DNA of 64,000 bases, from assembly GCA_037974335.1 (NCBI GenBank), contig CM075760.1, positions 8,615,432 to 8,679,431 of the forward strand, in the 5' to 3' direction. The notes beneath the pieces are model-generated. The model searched no databases. It was not told the origin of the DNA and was given only the letters and a program-made list of their open reading frames with translations. The position numbers and the translations under genes were made by a program. Below, piece by piece: positions 1 to 9,000 of this stretch. Each line of letters starts with the position of its first letter. Position 1 is the first letter of the stretch. The stretch is from Prionace glauca (lineage: Eukaryota; Chordata; Chondrichthyes; Carcharhiniformes; Carcharhinidae).

Positions 1-631
1 GTCAGTTGACGCACCACTTTGGAGAGTGTCTTGGCTCGGAATTATAATACATTTCTGTCGCTCTCACTTATTATTCCTGCTTTTCAGTGTGAGCGCGCCC
101 TCTGCTGGTTGATGACTAACCGGAACTATCAGTGCGGTGCTTTTGTCCGGGATCCGCTCTATCTCTGTAGCAGAAACACAAGGCGGTATCGAAGAGAAGT
201 GTCCTGGTGACTGTAGTTCATGCTGGCAGTATTGCCACCACGTTGGGGTCTTCAACAGAGAGACTCCCTCTTTAAAGGTCTTGGAATGGTGACCAATTTG
301 TACTTTCTGTTTTTCATCGGATCCGTGATCAACAGTGTGACTAGAGAGACTCCGCATGCCCAGCCGCACATTGAGACAAACAGTTACTGAACATCTGTGT
401 CCAAGAAACAGACCGGAGCAGAGTCCAGAAAATAATTGGATTTGAATGTGTCCTTGGTGTGTGGCTGACAACGCCTGGTTTGTCTATGGTTGTGAAGTGC
501 CTTGGTGAAACACAGCAGCCTGTTTGATCAAGGGCTTATTGTGTTATCCAGGCCTGGGTATAAGATCAGTGTATGGCCTCCCCAAACCGGCTCCTTTTTC
601 TGATACCTTTCGTTTTCAGCACTGTTTTCAG
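1..631. other. Unassigned 5' flank
   Basis: I recognise no gene here. Open frames exist on both strands, including 135 codons on the minus strand, but none shows a known domain. The final stretch leads into the EMC4-like pseudogene and may hold more of its decayed 5' part. Confidence 0.4.
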
Positions 632-826
632 CCCTGCTGTGGCATTGCCTTGGGCCCACTGAAACAGCTGCACATGCATCTGTTTATCATGTACATGGCT
701 GGCAACACCATCTCATCTTTCCTATCATGATGGTGTGCATGATGGCCTGGAGACGGTTACAGACCTTGGTGCCCATGTCAGCAAGCGAGCACTGTATTGA
801 ATCTGCAGCTCAGAAACAGCCCTGAA
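632..826 (+). pseudogene. EMC4: EMC4 (ER membrane complex subunit 4) pseudogene fragment
   Basis: EMC4 is a small multi-pass subunit of the ER membrane protein complex, which inserts membrane proteins. The translation here reads [20 protein letters not shown] and continues NTIS, very close to the conserved core of vertebrate EMC4 ([20 protein letters not shown]). About base 714 one nucleotide is missing. In the shifted frame the match continues as [21 protein letters not shown] and then ESAAQKQ, parallel to the family's [14 protein letters not shown] and ESSSQK. Similarity fades after about 826, and the N-terminal part is not clearly recognisable. The match seems to run without an intron, which suggests a retrocopy, but a broken genomic exon is not excluded. 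I infer no function. Confidence 0.7.
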
Positions 827-1079
827 CTGGCATCACTTGAACAGCTTGGAATAGAGTACTGGGAGTTGTCTAACTAAGGGAGTTAGGGAAAGAAGGGAAA
901 GGGGTTCTGTTTTGCTTTCTAACTTTCTCAGCCTTTAGGGAGAAGAAGCTAGATTTTTGGTGAGCATCTGCAAAGTGACTAACATTTATTCTGCTCCTAA
1001 GAATCAACATAGTATAGCAACTGGTGTTGAGGTCAAATCAATAATTAAGAACAAAAATAAAGTATATCATTCGGTAAAA
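827..1079. other. Unassigned spacer
   Basis: It follows the EMC4-like match and precedes a decayed CR1 element. I see no supported feature. Confidence 0.4.
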
Positions 1080-2485
1080 TAAAAGGTTATTTTTATCCAT
1101 TAAAGATGGGAGGGCAGGTGATGTGTCACAGCTGCAGCATTTGGGAGCTCCTGGGTGTCAGTTTGATCCAGGACAAACACGTCTGCAGTGAGTGTTTGAA
1201 GTTCAAGTAGCTTCGACTCAATTTATGAGCTGGAGACTGAACTACAGACACTACAAAGCATCAGGGAGGGGGAAAATTACCTGGATCTTTTGTGCCAGGA
1301 GGTAGTCACATCTCTCAGGTCAGAGTCCTAAAAGAAAGAGGTGGATGAGCAAACCTGCCTTGACACCATTGTACAGGAAGCCATTCAAGTTGGAGGGGAA
1401 AAATGTAGGGGTATTATGGGATGGTGTAGTCAGAGGGATTCACACTGTTCTCTGTGGCAAAGTGCATGAGTCCAGATGGCTGTGTTGCTTGCCTTGCGCC
1501 AAGGTTCAGGACATCTGCTCAGGGCTGAAGACGAACTTACAGTATTGTATCGGATCTGCAGCTCAAAAGCAGCTGCACAGGCGGAAATGACCCAGTCATT
1601 GTGGTCCATGTAGGTACCAATGACTTCGGCAGGCCAAAGAAGGAGATGAGATTTTGCATGGTTAGTATGAGGATGTAGTTAAGTATGAGGATGGACCAAG
1701 TTAAGAAGCAGGATCTCAAAGTCCATTATCTCGATTATTAGCTGAACTACTTGCTAATTGGTTTAGGACAAATCAGATCAGAGAGATGAATGCTTGACTC
1801 AAAGATTGGCGTGGGAGATGGGTTCTGGTTCATGGGCCACCAGTACTGGGGAAATTAGGATCTGTACCATTGGGACGGTCTACATCTGATCCATGTTGGG
1901 ACCAGTGTTCTTGTGAACCACGTAACTAGGAAAATAGAGAGGGTTTCAGACTAAATACTGGACAGGGAATCAAATTTGGGTCAAGGATTCAAATTTATAT
2001 AAATGATTGGATGAAGGGATGGTTGCCAATTTTGCTGATGAAGAGGGCATATGGAAAGTACAGAAAGAGAGAAAGATTAAGTGAATGAACAAATTAATGG
2101 CAAGTGGAGTCGAATGTGGGAGAATGTGAAATTGTCCATTTTGGCAGGAAGAATGAAAAAGAAGCATTTTGTCTAAATGGTGAGAGATTGCAGAGCTCTG
2201 AGATTCAGAAGGACTTTCAGTGTACTAGTGCATAAATCACAAAAGGTTAATATCTAGGTACAGCAAGTAATTTGGAAAACTAATGTTATCATTTATTGTG
2301 AAGGGAAAGAAATACAGAACTAGGGAGGTTACGCTTCAATTGTACAAGTCACTGGTGAGACGGCTTCTGGAGTACTATGTACAGTATTGGTCGCCTTGTT
2401 TCGGAAGGATGTAAGTACAATGGAGACAGTTTGGAGAAGGTTTATCAGGCCAATATTTGAAATGGTGTGGAGATACTGGCTTTGG
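1080..2485 (+). mobile_element. Old, internally deleted CR1-type LINE
   Basis: The left end (about 1100-1200) encodes a Cys-rich stretch (CHSCSIWELL, then CSEC) resembling the start of CR1 ORF1. Near 1600 the reading HVGTNDFGR resembles the GTND block of the CR1 ORF1 esterase-like domain. From about 2100 the sequence parallels the end of CR1 ORF2 (VHFGRKN, then the thumb region). Stops and frameshifts are scattered throughout, and most of the endonuclease and reverse transcriptase is missing. A foldback element follows at about 2486. It is much older than the copy at 2.7 kb. Confidence 0.7.
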
Positions 2486-2668
2486 GTGGGGTGGGCACAG
2501 TAAGAAGTCTCACAACATCAGGTTAAAGTCCAACAGGTTTATTTGGAACCACGAGCTTTCGGAATGCTGCTCCTTCTCGGGTGAGGAAGGAACAACACTC
2601 CATAAGCTCGTGATTACAAATAAACCCGTTGGCCTTTAACCTGATGTTGTGAGACTTCTTATAATGCC
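2486..2668. mobile_element. Foldback (MITE-like) element with about 70-bp inverted arms
   Basis: The left arm (about 2490-2565) contains AGAAGTCTCACAACATCAGG and is repeated inverted at about 2595-2665, with a centre of about 30 bp. There is no coding potential. Partial relatives lie at about 37.46 and 50.27 kb. The form suggests a non-autonomous DNA transposon. I cannot name the superfamily from sequence alone. Confidence 0.7.
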
Positions 2669-2699
2669 TGAAATTGATGGGCTGTGTTATGAGAACTGG

Positions 2700-5127
2700 C
2701 TAGGCTGGCTGGAGTGTTTCCGCTAGAGTTTGAAAGAATAAGTGGTGACTTGTTCTTGGATCTGGTGCTATGTAATGAGGCGGGTAGAATTAGGGACCTT
2801 GCGGTGAAGGATCCTCTTGGAGAGAGTGATCATTGTATGGTGGAGTTTCTGGTGCAGATGGAGGAGGAGAAAGTGGGTTCCCAGACACGCGTCCTTTGTT
2901 TGAATAGAGGGGAGTATGGTAGGATGAGAGAAGAATTGGCGAATGTGGACTGGGGGAGCGCGTTGGAAGGTAGGTCTGCTGAGGAGCAGTGGAGGATCTT
3001 TAAGGAGATCTTTCTTGGTGCTCAGCAGAAATTTATTCCGATGGTTAAAAAGGACAGTAGGAGGAGAGGTAATAAGCCGTGGATAACGAAGGAGGTGAAG
3101 GAAAGTGTTAAATTAAAAGCGGAGGAGTTTAGAGTAGCTAAGAGCAGTGGGCGAGAAGAGGATTGGGAAAGGTTTAAATGTCAACAAAGATTGACAAAGA
3201 AATTGATAAAGGAGGGTAGGAGAAGCTATGAGGCTGGGCTAGCATTTAATATAAAAAAGGATAGCAAGAGTTTTTATAAATATATAAAAAGGAAGAGGCT
3301 GGCTAGGGTAAACGTTGGTCCTTTAGAGGATGAGAAAGGGGAGCTCGTGGTAGGGGATGGGGATATGGCTAAGGTCTTGAATAACTTTTTTGTTTCTGTC
3401 TTCACGGAGGAGGACGTCAATAATTTGCCGGGTGTTAGCGATGGAAAGGTGGTAGGAATGGAGGGTCTTAATGACATTACTGTTACTAGAGAGGTGGTGC
3501 TCGACAGACTGGAGAGGCTGATTGTGGACAAGTCCCCAGGACCGGATGGAATGCATCCGAGGGTTCTGAAAGAAATGGCGGAGGTGATAGTGGATGCCTT
3601 GGTGGTTATTTTCCAGACGTCGCTGGATTCCGGGGAAGTGCCAGAAGATTGGAAAACGGCTAATGTTACGCCGTTGTTTAAGAAGGGTGCCAGGTAAAAG
3701 GCGGGGAATTATAGGCCGGTTAGTTTAACGTCTGTGGTAGGTAAAATGTTAGAAACCGTCATTAAGGAGGAAATAGCGAGGCATCTTGAGGGGAATTGCT
3801 TGATAGGGCGGACGCAACACGGTTTCATTAAAGGGAAGTCGTGTCTGACAAATTTACTGGAGTTCTATGAGGATGTGTCTAGGGCAGTGGATAGAGGAGA
3901 GCCGGTGGATGTGGTCTTTCTGGATTTTCAGAAGGCGTTTGACAAGGTACCTCACAAGAGGTTATTGGTGAAGGTCAGGGGACATGGAGTTGGGGGTAGG
4001 GTGTTAGCGTGGATAGAGGATTGGTTATCAAATAGGAGGCAGAGAGTGGGGGTCAATGGATGCTATTCGGATTGGCGGTTGGTGACTAGTGGGGTGCCCC
4101 AGGGATCGGTGCTGGGGCCTCAGCTATTTACCATTTATATAGATGATCTGGAGGAGGGAACCGAGTGTAGGGTGTCGAAATTTGCTGACGACACCAAGAT
4201 TGGGGGAAAGGCAAATTGTGCGGAGGGTGTGGCGAGTCTGCAGAAGGATCTAGATAGGCTGGGCGAATGGGCCAGGAAATGGCAAATGGAATTTAATGTT
4301 GGCAAGTGTGAGGTGGTCCACTTTGGAAGGAGGAATGGTAGGAAGGACTATTACTTACGGGGCGAAAAACTGCAGCAGGCGACAGTGCAGAGGGACCTCG
4401 GGGTCCTTGTGCATGAGTCGCAAAAACCCGCTTGCAGGTGCAGCAGGTGGTCAGGAAGGCGAATGGGATGCTGGCCTTCATAGCGAGGGGGATTGAATAT
4501 AGGAGTAGGGAGGTCTTGCTACAGCTGTGTAGGGCATTGGTGAGGCCGCAGCTGGAGTACTGTGTGCAGTTTTGGGCGCCGCACCTGCGCAAGGATATTT
4601 TGGCCCTGGAGGGAGTGCAGAGGAGGTTTACTCGGCTGATACCGGAGTTGAGGGGATTGAGCTATGAGGAGAGGCTGAATAAACTAGGTTTGTACTCGTT
4701 AGAGTTTAGAAGAATGAGGGGAGATCTCATTGAGACGTATAAGATGATGAATGGGATGGATAGGATAGAGGTGGAGAGACTCTTCCCGCTCAAAAAAGAC
4801 AGTAGGACTAGGGGGCACAGCCTCAAGATAAAGGGGGGGGGGGCGGTTTAGAACAGAGTTGAGGAGGAACTTCTTCACTCAAAGGGTGGTGAATCTCTGG
4901 AATTCTCTGCCCGTTAAAGTGGTGGAGGCTGCCTCGCCAAATATTTTTAAGAAACGGGTTGATGGGTTTTTAGATAAGAGAAGGGATTAAGGGTTATGGG
5001 GAGAGGGCGGGAAGGTGGAGCTGAGTCACGACAGATCAGCCATGATCTTATTGAATGGCGGGGCAGGCTCGAAGGGCCAGATGGCCTACTCCTGCTCCTT
5101 TTTCTTATGTTCTTATGTTCTTATATT
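2700..5127 (+). mobile_element. 5'-truncated CR1 LINE with ORF2 reverse transcriptase, nearly intact
   Basis: CR1 LINEs copy their RNA at the target site using an ORF2 endonuclease and reverse transcriptase. This copy starts late in the endonuclease domain (GESDHCMVEF) and covers the linker, the fingers (SPGPDGMHPRVLKEM), the palm motifs ([44 protein letters not shown]) and the thumb (RTRGHSLKIKGG). It ends in repeats of the octamer TTCTTATG, as CR1 3' ends do. Three lesions are visible: an in-frame TAA at 3695-3697, a 1-bp loss near 4427, and a slip in the G run near 4840. So few breaks imply recent insertion. Shorter copies of the same family lie at 12.8, 13.1, 23.9 and 58.0 kb. Confidence 0.92.
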
Positions 5128-5469
5128 TTGAATGTGGTCTGACCAGAGTCTTATAAAAGTCAGCAGTACATCCCTGCTTTTAATTCTAGCCTTCTGGAAA
5201 TGAACGCTAACAGAGGGTCCTCTGTAATATCAAATGAATATTGACAGATTTACAGTCTGAGTCTCCATTATTACCAACTTTCCATACGCCCCTGACCCTC
5301 AACAACCTATCTAGGCTGTAAATGTTCTACTTTGGGCGTAAAAGGTCTTGGATTGAAGGGAGTTAAGTGAAGCTGTTTGTTTAGTGACTGTAATTGATCT
5401 GAGCCTCCATGGATCTGATTAGTGTGCCTGGACGGTTTTCTCTTTTCTATTAATAAGGGATTCCGTTCA
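5128..5469. other. Flank of the receptor gene, with possible minus-strand LINE relic
   Basis: About 5128-5215 resembles the 3' part of older CR1-like elements read from the minus strand (a GTGGTCTGACCAGAGTCTTA stretch), but it is short. The rest is unassigned. It would hold the receptor promoter or 5' untranslated region, for which I can point to no firm motif. Confidence 0.35.
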
Positions 5470-5923
5470 ATGTGTTGTCCTATTGAGTCAGCGGGAGCGA
5501 CGACTCTGACACTAACAGAGATCAGCGGCTGTGGAGACAGAGGGAGGGAGAAGAGAGACCTGAATCTGGGAACAATGGATTGGAAATTTCCAACAACGGA
5601 TCGGAATCTGGGAACAATGAAACGGAATGTTCCAACAATGGGCCAGAATCTGAGTACAATGAATTGGAATGTTCCAACAATGGAGCAGAGTCTGAGTACA
5701 ATGAATTGGAATGTTCCAACAATGGAGCAGAATCTGAGTACAATGAACTGGAATGTTATAACAATGGATCAGAATGTTCCAACCGAGGACAGGACTTTAT
5801 TGTATTGGATATCTCAGTTTACTACAGATGCTTCGTGGATAACATCAGCTGTTCGGATTGAATACCTACTGAAGGCGATTCAGAGCTTTTACTATCCCCT
5901 TCTGGCTATTGTTGGTGTTCCAG
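5470..5923 (+). CDS. GPR139-like orphan GPCR, exon 1 (N-terminus and start of TM1)
   Basis: This is the first coding exon of a rhodopsin-class receptor of the GPR139-like group, a plasma-membrane seven-helix protein. The frame ends IEYLLKAIQSFYYPLLAIVG then VP, the usual start of TM1 in the group. It stops at a phase-1 donor (CAG|GTAAGT, last exon base 5923) that matches the acceptor at 14926/14927; the junction codon becomes Val and gives VPVNIITIATL. The first in-frame ATG is at 5470. ATGs inside the repeats (5575 and others, to 5763) have better contexts, so the start is uncertain. Upstream of TM1 lie five tandem 14-residue repeats, with N-L-S sequons in units 3 and 5. From 5470 the joined protein would have about 451 residues, longer than usual because of this extracellular tail. 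If translation starts at the last repeat ATG, most of the array is 5' UTR. Confidence 0.8.
5563..5772 (+). repeat. Five 42-bp tandem repeats inside GPCR exon 1
   Basis: The units are 5563-5604, 5605-5646, 5647-5688, 5689-5730 and 5731-5772. All are exactly 42 bp and begin at a codon boundary in the receptor frame. The units read NLGTMDWKFPTTDR, NLGTMKRNVPTMGQ, NLSTMNWNVPTMEQ, SLSTMNWNVPTMEQ and NLSTMNWNVITMDQ. The outer units differ most and the third and fourth are almost identical at the base level, which fits recent expansion. A second plus-strand frame is also open across the array. Confidence 0.95.
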
Positions 5924-6435
5924 GTAAGTCCCTGGCTGGAATTGTACCGGCCCGACCACCACAGGAATCAGAGCAAGCGAGAGTTGGAGAATGGGAAGGT
6001 CTGTTGAACACTGGCAGGAATATGCAGCTTGTGTAAGACTGAGGCTGTAAAGTCCTGTGCCCTGGTCCAGTTCCCAATTCTACGAAAGATTATTTAACTG
6101 TATTGAATTACTGTGCTCCGTTTGCTGCTCTTGTTGTTTCTGTTGAATATCTGTCTCCAGTTATTAATTCTTTCAGCCAGTGACAATTGACTCAGGGCCT
6201 TTGAGCTAGGATGTCTTCTATTTGCTGTGACTTTCCATAGACAAGTGACCTCAAATGCTCTTCCATCGTGAGTAAATGATTGAGACATAATCTTTTTTAC
6301 CCTCTGCATATAACACCAGCTCACCCACCCAATCACCAGGCCGCAGAAGCAATTTTATTGGTCATATATGCACAGCAGGATCTCACAGAGAGGGAGCATA
6401 CTTCATAAAATTTGAAATTTACTCACCAGTGTCAC
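5924..6435 (+). other. Start of the receptor intron, no feature seen
   Basis: The intron runs from the GTAAGT at 5924 to the acceptor at 14926. I recognise no gene or named repeat in its first 500 bases. Confidence 0.5.
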
Positions 6436-6695
6436 AAATACGCAAACATTAACATTGCAGTTAAGTTGCTGTGAAAATCCCCGCGTTGCCACACTCCAGC
6501 GCCTGTTCTGGTACACTGAGGGAGAATTTAGCATGGCCAATGCACCTAACCAACACAACTTTCAGAGAGTGGGAGGAAACTCACGCAGACACGCACAGAC
6601 GTGAAGACTCTGCACAGACAGGAGGCAAACCTGCAATTGATCCAAGCCCCAAGTGCTTTGAGGCAACAGCATTATCCCATGTACCACCACAAACT
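6436..6695 (-). mobile_element. tRNA-derived SINE, minus strand
   Basis: On the plus strand this reads as the reverse of the common SINE of this window: CAGCGCCTGTTC, GGGAGAATTTAGCATGGCCA, a GTGGGAGGAAAC block, and a terminal stretch ending in CAACAGCATTATCCCA where the tRNA-like head lies. Close relatives are at 17.3-17.6 and 33.3-33.5 kb. It is inside the receptor intron. Confidence 0.75.
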
Positions 6696-7639
6696 CTCCT
6701 AGAGTCACAGGAAAACAAACACACAGACAGACCCAAACAGACATATATTAATACGCACATTTACTGATAGAAGCAGTCGGATTTATACTTACTCCCACTT
6801 ACTCCCACTCACACACAAATTCAAGAATCAAAATTGCTGTAACATTCCAGAATAACGCACACTTTGGAACACTCGCCAGGTACTCTGTTGCTCACACAAA
6901 AAGCACGCACACACACACATACTGGTACAGACAATATAGATGCACACAACACACACGCGGTAGGGAGTCAGGATAACAACTACTCTGTGCCCATTGGTGG
7001 CGGGGTCAGCAGTAAAACCGCGTGGCAGACTAGAACTCAGGCCCACGCCTGATTTCTCGCCTCCTGCAACCTTCATCGGCAACGGACAGACAGCGGATTC
7101 AGCCTCCAGCCCATTTCTGGCAAGAGGCTGAATAAATTATTGAAATTTATTTTAAAACAAATTTAATTAAAATTAGCAATCTTGGGATGTATTTGTCCAG
7201 CACACTTGCCTTTGCAGCCTCATTGGGAGAGGTTATGTACGGTGAGGAAAACAGCTGGCCACATGTATGAGGACGTGGCCTCGGCACTGGAACCGAATGC
7301 GATTGAGGACAGTGAGCAAGGTCGACAGCAAACGTAGATGCTCCTTGGGTAATGCCCAACAGGCACTGGCAACTGGGCAGTACTGGGGGTTGGGCCTGAG
7401 GTGGTAAGATCTACAGGAGGAGAGCCTGAAGATAGCGGGGCATATGGGCCATTGCGTGCAGGAGCGGGATCTGCAGAGGCTGGATCTGCAGGGGCGTGAG
7501 CAGAAGGGGCAGGGCCTGAAGGCAGATGGGCACTTGCGGAGTGGGCCGATGCAGTCGGGAGAGTGGCCCAGGCCCTGCTGCTGCTCTGCATGAGATTGGT
7601 GAGGGTAGCGCGTCCTACAGCCACTCTGCACATGATCGA
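6696..7639. other. Intron sequence, CA-rich then G-rich, unassigned
   Basis: The stretch 6880-6960 is rich in CA dinucleotides. From about 7250 it becomes GC-rich, with loose internal repetition of GGATCTGCAG-like words. Long minus-strand frames (164 and 216 codons) run through this and the following minisatellite but are Pro/Ser/Ala or Cys/His-rich without a known domain. I treat them as by-products of composition. Confidence 0.45.
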
Positions 7640-7925
7640 TGAGGCAGGGATGGGGTCTAGCTGCCTCTCTGCATGCACAATGGGATAGAGAGGGGACCTC
7701 GCTGCTCTCTGCATGGACAGTGAAATAGGGAGGGGGCCTCACTGTCTCTCTACATGCACAGTAGGGGAGGTAGGGGGCCTCACTGCCTCTCTGCATGGAC
7801 AGTGGGATAGTGAGGGGACCTCGCTGCTCTCTGCATGCACAGTGGGGTAGGGAGGGGGTCTCGCTGCTCCTCTGCATGCACAAAGGTTAGGGAGGGGGTC
7901 TCGTTGCCCCTCTGCATGCAGTTGA
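7640..7925. repeat. Minisatellite, 40/41-bp units, about seven copies
   Basis: The word CTCTGCATG (once CTCTACATG) recurs with its G (or A) at 7671, 7711, 7752, 7793, 7833, 7874 and 7914, so the spacing is 40, 41, 41, 40, 41 and 40 bp. Between these words is a GGGAGGGGGCCTC-like core. It lies inside the receptor intron. It has no direct-repeat and unique-spacer pattern, so it is not a CRISPR array. Confidence 0.9.
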
Positions 7926-8229
7926 TGTGGGGGAAGGGGGGGGGATTGGTTTGAGTGTGGGTGGGGGTGGCGCTATATCCGGCAAGGGGCTACTCATGAA
8001 GAGCTGCTGCTCCCACACTATCTGGGGGCAGCTTCTGTGTTGAAGCTAGCTGGAGTAGTAGAGAGCTGACAGATGTCTCTCTCAGACCAGGCATCTCACT
8101 GTTGGCTGCTATTGCGCATTTGCAAGCGCATGTGTTTTGTCTGTTGTCGGTCTCCCGGCCAGCGTGTGAGAGCTGCAACTGAAGAGGGCCACTGCTGAGA
8201 ATGGTCTAACAACCATCGAGTTTTAACAG
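7926..8229. other. Intron spacer with G-runs
   Basis: A run of nine G lies near 7940, followed by GT/GGGT-rich sequence. No gene is seen. Confidence 0.4.
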
Positions 8230-9000
8230 CAGAAAATGAGTCCCTTCAGCCAATTATGTCGGAACTGATTATCAAATACCTTTCCAATCGAATCCCATTT
8301 TCCAGCACTCGATCCACAGCCTTGTATGTTCTGATGTTTAAATTGCTGATCTAAATACCTCTTGTGGTCGTTCCCGCTTCTACCACCCGAGCTGCAGATC
8401 CCAGCATCCTGTGGACGGAAACATTTCTCCTCAAATCCACACAGAAATCTGCCCGTTATCTGAAATCCACGCCCCTCTGGTTATTGACACTTTCTAGTAA
8501 AGGGAAAAACGTTTCTTCCTATCTATGTGAAGCATAATTTTGTACATATCACTCAGGTTCCCCCCCACAACCCCCACCTGAAAGCACTCCACCATCACCA
8601 CACACTACACCCGTTCCCCATTCCTCGCACCAGCCCCCCCCCCCCTCCCCCCCCCCCCCCGCCCCATCCGTCTCTGCTCTAAGTAAAAAGCCCAGCCCAA
8701 CCAGCCTCTATATTCCTCATACATGAAATTCTTCAGCCCAGGCAGCATCCTGATGAATCTCCTCTCCACCGTCTCCAGTGCAATTACATCCTTCCTGTAG
8801 TGTGATGATCAGAGCTGCGCACAGTATTCTTGCTCTGGTCTAACAGGTATTTTATACACTCCCATCATAACCTCCCAGCTCTTATTTTCTATACTGCAGC
8901 TGCTAAAGGCAAGTATCCTACACGATGTCTCAATCACATTACGTACCTGTCTTGCTGCCTTGAGGGATCCACACATATCCACCCAAAATTCATTCATGAG
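8230..9000 (-). mobile_element. Old CR1-type LINE 3' fragment, minus strand
   Basis: The order of landmarks matches the 3' part of CR1 read backwards: ACTCGATCCACAGCCTTGTA, AACATTTCTCCTCAAATCC, then GAATCTCCTCTCCACCGTCT, TCCTTCCTGTAGTGTGATGA and CAGAGCTGCGCACAGTATTC. These correspond to the end of ORF2 in the minus-strand copies at 58.0 and 61.8 kb. A C-rich tract (about 8560-8660) interrupts it. It is heavily mutated. Confidence 0.75.

Noticed and set aside
64-471. 135-codon minus-strand open frame
   Set aside because: No recognisable domain, signal or splice context. Likely chance.
5580-5861. Second plus-strand frame and minus-strand frame through the 42-bp repeats
   Set aside because: A unit length divisible by three keeps all frames open. 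Only the frame joined to IEYLLKAIQSFYYP makes a receptor.
7220-7883. Minus-strand frames of 164 and 216 codons
   Set aside because: They run through a GC-rich repeat region and the 40/41-bp minisatellite. The composition explains the openness.
7640-7925. Regular repeats resembling a CRISPR array
   Set aside because: The whole 40/41-bp unit is repeated with no unique spacers, and the genome is vertebrate.
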